64,000 nt of DNA from Microbispora sp. ZYX-F-249 (GTDB lineage Bacteria > Actinomycetota > Actinomycetes > Streptosporangiales > Streptosporangiaceae). Below the pieces are notes generated by a model. It was not told the origin of the DNA. It made no database searches and saw only the letters and a list, made by a program, of their open reading frames with translations. The stretch lies in the NCBI RefSeq assembly GCF_039649665.1, contig NZ_JBDJAW010000021.1, positions 62,001 through 126,000 of the forward strand, given 5' to 3'. The translations under genes and the position numbers were made by a program. This document shows, piece after piece, positions 60,238 through 64,000 of this stretch; positions within the stretch are counted from its first letter, which is position 1, and each line of letters begins with the position of its first letter.

Positions 60238-60961
60238 GCCGCAGGACGTATCCCACGCCCCGCACCGTGTGGATCAGCGGCCGCCGGCCGGCGTCGATCT
60301 TCTTGCGCAGATAGCTGATGTACAGCTCGACCACGTGCGCCTGCCCGCCGAAGTCGTACGACCAGACGCGGTCGAGGATCTGCGCCTTGCTGAGCACCCG
60401 CCGGGGGTTGCGCATGAGGAAGCGCAGCAGCTCGAACTCGGTCGGCGTGAGCTCGACCAGCTCGCCGTCGCGGGTCACCTCGCGGGCGTCCTCGTCCATC
60501 ACCAGATCGCCCACCACCAGCCGGTCGCCCTCGGCACTGCGCGCCATGCCGGCCCGGCGCAGCAGCCCGCGCAGCCGGGCGAGCACCTCCTCCAGGCTGA
60601 ACGGCTTGGTCACGTAGTCGTCACCGCCCGCGGTGATGCCCGCGATGCGGTCCTCGACGGCGTCACGCGCGGTCAGGAACAGCACGCACACATCCGGGGC
60701 CTCGGCACGCAGGCGGCGAAGCACCTCCAGCCCGTCGAAGTCCGGCAGCATGATGTCCAGCAGCACCGCGTCGGGCTGGAACTCCCGTGCCTCCTTCACC
60801 GCCGACGTCCCGTCGGCCGCCGTGCGCACCTCCCAGCCCTCGTATTTCAGCACCGCGCCGAGGACCTCGACGAGGTCCGGTTCGTCGTCGACCACGAGGA
60901 CGCGTACGGGGGTTCCATCGGGGCGGACCAGGCCGGGCTGGTCGTTCGAAGTCTTACGCAT
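60233..60961 (-). CDS. OmpR/PhoB-family response regulator
   Basis: 242 residues. Receiver: [49 protein letters not shown] (phospho-Asp in LLDIML), [28 protein letters not shown] (Thr and Lys switch residues). Winged helix: [30 protein letters not shown] and [32 protein letters not shown]. A canonical member. Its stop overlaps the repeat array at the kinase start. It is divergent from the ferric-reductase-like gene; an inverted repeat in the gap is a likely binding site. Confidence 0.95.
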   Translation of the reverse strand: [242 protein letters not shown]

Positions 60962-61018
60962 GATGGGTCAAGCGTCCTCCCCGCTCACCGGGCGTGCCCT
61001 GTGAGCCACCTCAGAGAA

Positions 61019-61055
61019 TCCTATGAATGATCCGCAAATGCCCCGGTTCATAGGA
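61019..61055. promoter_or_regulatory. Inverted repeat TCCTATGAA-N19-TTCATAGGA between regulator and reductase operon
   Basis: 9-bp perfect arms in the divergent intergenic region. A second dyad, TGGCAC-GGT-GTGCCA, lies at 61072-61086. They are candidate sites for the OmpR-type regulator. Confidence 0.6.
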
Positions 61056-61110
61056 AAACGAGAGGTTCGGTTGGCACGGTGTGCCACGTGATGACCATGA
61101 GGAGGCACCC

Positions 61111-62484
61111 GTGACCACCACCCACCCCGGGAGAGCGGTGACGACAGGGCACGTGCATGCGCCGCCGCGGCGCGTACGCGCCCGCCCCGAGGCCGTCCTG
61201 GCGCTCATCGCCGCGGGCGCGGTCGCGGTCATCGGCATGTGGTGGGCCGGCACGCCCGGCATCGCGGGTCCGGGCGAATATCTGGCGAACGCCGGCCGCG
61301 TCACCGGACTGCTCGCCGGATACGCGATCGCCGTGCTGCTGGCGCTGATGGCCCGGATCCCCGCGCTGGAGCGCGGCGTCGGCTCCGACCGGCTCGCCCG
61401 GTGGCACTCGACGGGCGGCCGCTACGTCGTCGGCCTGTCGGTGGCGCACATGCTGTTGATCATCTGGGGCTACGCGCTGACCGACCGCACCGGCGTCGTG
61501 AGCGAGACGGTGACGCTCAACCTCACCTATCCCGACGTGCTTAAGGCCACCGTCGCGCTGCTGCTCCTGGTGGGCGTCGGCGTCGTCTCGGCGCGCAGGA
61601 TCCGCCCGAAACTGCGCTACGAGACGTGGTTCCACCTGCACTTCTACACCTACCTGGCCGCGTGGCTGGCCTTCGGGCACCAGCTCGCCACGGGCGCGGA
61701 GTTCGCCGTGGCCCCGGTCGCCCGCACCTCCTGGTACGTCCTCTACCTCGGCGTCGCGGCGCTGCTCGTGTGGTACCGCCTCCTGACGCCCGCGCGGCTG
61801 GCCGTACGGCACCGGCTGAGGGTCTCGCGGGTGGTGCCGGAGACCCCCGGGGTCGTCTCCGTGTACGTGACCGGGCGGCGTCTGGACCGGCTGCGGGCCG
61901 AACCCGGCCAGTTCTTCCGCTGGCGGTTCCTCACCAGGGACCTGTGGTGGTCCCCCAACCCGTACTCACTGTCCGCCCCGCCCGGCACGGGCGAACTGCG
62001 GATCACGGTGAAGGACCTGGGCGACCAGAGCCGCTCTCTGGCCCGCCTGCGGCCCGGCACCCGGGTGATCGCCGAGGGCCCGTACGGCGCGTTCACCGTG
62101 AAGTCCCGCAGGGCGCGCAAGGTGCTGCTCGTCGCGGGCGGCGTCGGCATCACCCCGCTGCGCGCGCTGTTCGAGTCGGTGCCCGCCGCCCCCGGCGACC
62201 TGACCCTCCTCTACCGCGTGCGCGACGAACGGGACCTGGTGTTCCGCGCCGAGCTCGAGGAGATCACCGCGGCCCGCGGCGCCACCCTGCACTACTGCGT
62301 CGGCCCCCGGTCCCTGATCGGCGACCCGTTCACGCCCGCGACGCTCGCCGGGCTGGTGCCGGACCTTGCCGACCACGAGGCGTACGTCTGCGGGCCCGCC
62401 GAGATGACGAGCGCCGTCATCTCCGCCCTGCGGGCCGCCGGGGTGCCGAGATCCCGCGTCCACCACGAGTCGTTCGAGTTCTGA
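61111..62484 (+). CDS. Ferric-reductase-like membrane flavocytochrome with FAD/NAD(P) domains
   Basis: 457 residues. GTG with AGGAGG 6 nt upstream. About six helices come first (AVLALIAAGAVAVIGMWWAGT; VTGLLAGYAIAVLLALMARI), with His pairs in RWHSTGGRYVVGLSVAHMLL and WFHLHFYTYLAAWLAFGHQL suited to two b-type hemes. FAD domain: EPGQFFRWRFL, NPYSLSAPP and GPYGAFTV. NAD(P) domain: LLVAGGVGITPLRALFE, LLYRVRDERDLVFR and AYVCGPAEM. It passes electrons from NAD(P)H across the membrane. The next two genes encode a covalent-FMN protein and its flavinyl transferase, the probable electron acceptor and its maturase. Confidence 0.92.
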   Translation: MTTTHPGRAVTTGHVHAPPRRVRARPEAVLALIAAGAVAVIGMWWAGTPGIAGPGEYLANAGRVTGLLAGYAIAVLLALMARIPALERGVGSDRLARWHSTGGRYVVGLSVAHMLLIIWGYALTDRTGVVSETVTLNLTYPDVLKATVALLLLVGVGVVSARRIRPKLRYETWFHLHFYTYLAAWLAFGHQLATGAEFAVAPVARTSWYVLYLGVAALLVWYRLLTPARLAVRHRLRVSRVVPETPGVVSVYVTGRRLDRLRAEPGQFFRWRFLTRDLWWSPNPYSLSAPPGTGELRITVKDLGDQSRSLARLRPGTRVIAEGPYGAFTVKSRRARKVLLVAGGVGITPLRALFESVPAAPGDLTLLYRVRDERDLVFRAELEEITAARGATLHYCVGPRSLIGDPFTPATLAGLVPDLADHEAYVCGPAEMTSAVISALRAAGVPRSRVHHESFEF

Positions 62485-62506
62485 CCGTTTCCCGATAGGA
62501 AGTGCC

Positions 62507-63169
62507 ATGCGCAGAGCCATATTGGCCGTGCTCGCGACCGCCGTCGGTCTCGTGCTGCTGCTGTCGTTCAAGCCCCACGAGATGACGGCGCCGGCCCAGC
62601 GCCCCGCCGCCGTCGCCCAGGGCGATGCCGGAGCGACGGGCGAGCGCGGGGAGGGCCCCGGCGACGGCTTCTCCGGCCGTGACCGCGACCACGACGACGA
62701 CCACGACGACGAGTTCGACGACGGGGAGTTCGACGACGGGGACGGGGGCCGCGTCGGCGGGGGCTCCTCGGGTTCCTCCGGTTCCGGTTCCTCCGGCGCC
62801 GCCGGCGCCCCGGGTTCCTCCGACCTCACGGGTTCCTCGGATCTCACGGGTTCCTGGACCGGGCCGGGTGCCACCGCGGGCGCCACCAGCGGCGAGAAGA
62901 CCGTCACCGGCGACTCCGCCGACACCCGCTGGGGACCGGTGCGGGTCGCGATCGTGATCTCCGGTGGGAAGATGGCCGGCGTCAAGGTGCTCGACGCCCC
63001 GGCGAGCAACCACCGCGACATCAGGATCAACAACGAGGCGCTGCCGATCCTGAACGAGCAGGCGCTGTCGGCGCAGTCCGCGCGGATCGACACGGTCTCC
63101 GGCGCCACCTACACCAGCGACGGCTACATCCGCTCGCTGCAGAGCGCGCTCGACAAGGCGGGCCTGTGA
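62507..63169 (+). CDS. Extracytoplasmic FMN-binding protein with Asp/His-rich tether
   Basis: 220 residues. An N-terminal membrane anchor or signal (RAILAVLATAVGLVLLLSF) is followed by a disordered tether: a strongly acidic block RDRDHDDDHDDEFDDGEFDD, then Gly/Ser repeats with SSDLTG twice. The FMN-binding domain (about residues 130-220: RWGPVRVAIVISGGKMAGVKVLD, then DTVSGATYTSDGY) includes SGAT, where ApbE attaches FMN to the Thr. It should carry electrons on the outer face of the membrane. The acidic block may bind divalent metals. ATG start, 22 nt after the reductase; stop overlaps apbE (GTGA). Confidence 0.9.
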   Translation: MRRAILAVLATAVGLVLLLSFKPHEMTAPAQRPAAVAQGDAGATGERGEGPGDGFSGRDRDHDDDHDDEFDDGEFDDGDGGRVGGGSSGSSGSGSSGAAGAPGSSDLTGSSDLTGSWTGPGATAGATSGEKTVTGDSADTRWGPVRVAIVISGGKMAGVKVLDAPASNHRDIRINNEALPILNEQALSAQSARIDTVSGATYTSDGYIRSLQSALDKAGL

Positions 63170-63933
63170 CACGCCACGCCGAGCACGTGATGGGCACGGT
63201 GTTCTCCTTCGACGTACGTCCCCTCGGCGGGCGCCCCTTCGACGGGCGCCGCGACGACGAGGCCGGGCCGCTCGTCACGGCGGCCCTGGCGGAGGCGGTG
63301 GCCTGGCTGCACCACGTCGACGAGGTGTTCTCGACCTACAAGCCCGGCAGCCCCGTCAGCCGGTTGGGCCGGGGCGAGATCACCCTGGCCGACTGCCCGC
63401 CCGAGGTGACGGACATCCTCCGCATGTGCGAATCGGTGAGCCGCCTGTCCCACGGCTACTTCACCGCCTATCCCGGAGGCCGCCTCGATCCCTCGGCCAT
63501 CGTCAAGGGCTGGGCGGTCGACCGGGCCTCCGCCATCCTGCGCGAGGCGGGCCTGCCCGACCACTGTGTGAACGGCGGCGGAGACGTGCGGCTGTCCGGC
63601 GCGGCGGCCCCCGGCCGTACCTGGCGGGTCGGCGTCGCCCACCCGCTCCGCCCGGGGGACCTCGCCGCCGTGGTGTCGGGCCGCGACCTCGCGGTGGCGA
63701 CCTCGGGCACGGCCGAGCGCGGGGCGCACGTCGTCGACCCCCACACCGGCCGGCCCGCCACCGAGCTGGCCTCGGTGACGGTCATCGGCCCGGACCTCGC
63801 CCTCGCGGACGCGTACGCCACAGGAGCCCTCGCCATGGGCGGCGCGGCCAGGGAATGGGTGGAGGAACTGGACGGCTACGAGGCCTTCGCCGTCACCGCC
63901 GCCGGCGCGACCTGGCACACCTCCGGCCTCTGA
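63166..63933 (+). CDS. apbE: FAD:protein FMN transferase (ApbE)
   Basis: 255 residues, somewhat short for the family. MGTVFSFDVRP at the start, VFSTYKPGSPVSRLGRGE, AYPGGRLDPSAIVKGWAVDRASAILREAG, NGGGDVRLSG, VATSGTAERGAHVVDPHTGRPA (FAD/Mg2+ site) and GPDLALADAYATGALAMGG are diagnostic. It transfers FMN from FAD to the Thr of target proteins, here the FMN-binding protein encoded immediately upstream. It has no signal peptide, so it probably acts before or during export, or the start is further upstream. The GTG overlaps the previous stop. Confidence 0.94.
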   Translation: MTRHAEHVMGTVFSFDVRPLGGRPFDGRRDDEAGPLVTAALAEAVAWLHHVDEVFSTYKPGSPVSRLGRGEITLADCPPEVTDILRMCESVSRLSHGYFTAYPGGRLDPSAIVKGWAVDRASAILREAGLPDHCVNGGGDVRLSGAAAPGRTWRVGVAHPLRPGDLAAVVSGRDLAVATSGTAERGAHVVDPHTGRPATELASVTVIGPDLALADAYATGALAMGGAAREWVEELDGYEAFAVTAAGATWHTSGL

Positions 63934-64000
63934 CCGAGCCCGGCCCGCGGCCGGCGCGGCCGGCCGGGTCCGCCGACACCACGCCTTCACTCACCCCGCC

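Overview
The window is very GC-rich (about 70% or more). It has GTG/ATG starts, many 4-bp ATGA/GTGA overlaps, a conservon, a GerW-type sporulation protein, CBM2-tagged cellulases with Ser-Pro linkers and several probable leaderless genes. This points to a mycelial actinomycete; I infer the Streptosporangiales from the style of the cellulases. That placement is inference, because no rRNA or other marker gene is present.

Layout. 1-2.1 kb: a beta-lactamase-fold hydrolase cut by the window edge, divergent from a MarR/GbsR-like regulator with a shared operator region, then a methyltransferase. 2.1-13.9 kb (minus strand): an eleven-gene, translationally coupled catabolic operon. In transcription order it encodes a LacI repressor, two sugar-ABC permeases, a binding lipoprotein, FOUR different ADP-ribosylglycohydrolase-family proteins, ribokinase, a CaiB-type CoA-transferase and a CitE-type CoA-ester lyase. 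Two GTAAACGTTTAC-type LacI operators lie just upstream. It reads as an uptake-and-degradation route for a ribosylated compound and is the best candidate here for an undescribed system. 14-24.3 kb: housekeeping and accessory genes (CbiX-like, GNATs, VOC, XRE/MFS pair, gdhA, GerW, a PQQ-type sugar dehydrogenase carrying a cellulose-binding module).

24.8-29.2 kb: a complete conservon (cvnA-B-C-D plus a CYP157-like P450 lacking the ExxR motif). 29.4-35.1 kb: aldo/keto reductase, B12-binding radical SAM protein, GNAT, esterase and PolX/PHP DNA polymerase. 35.1-36.8 kb: a low-coding accessory patch with the C-terminal remnant of a polymorphic toxin (Ntox24-like, after a VLVHN HINT end) and a putative immunity gene. 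37-49.5 kb: a WS/DGAT acyltransferase, a TetR regulator, two DUF485 + sodium:solute symporter pairs (the first with a Crp-like operator, the second with a LytS/LytTR two-component system), a haloalkane-dehalogenase-like enzyme, and a MaoC/acyl-CoA dehydrogenase/HIT operon behind a perfect 17-bp palindrome.

49.7-52.2 kb: a tiny exported peptide and a YihY/DUF3618/holin-X membrane operon. 52.2-58.2 kb: a cellulase locus (GH48-CBM2, GH9-CBM3-CBM2, stand-alone CBM2-like protein) under CebR-type boxes, with an SD-sequestering hairpin and covarying intergenic hairpins. 58.3-63.9 kb: a two-component system divergent from a ferric-reductase/FMN-binding protein/ApbE operon, probably for trans-membrane electron transfer.

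All assignments come from reading the sequence; no database search was run.
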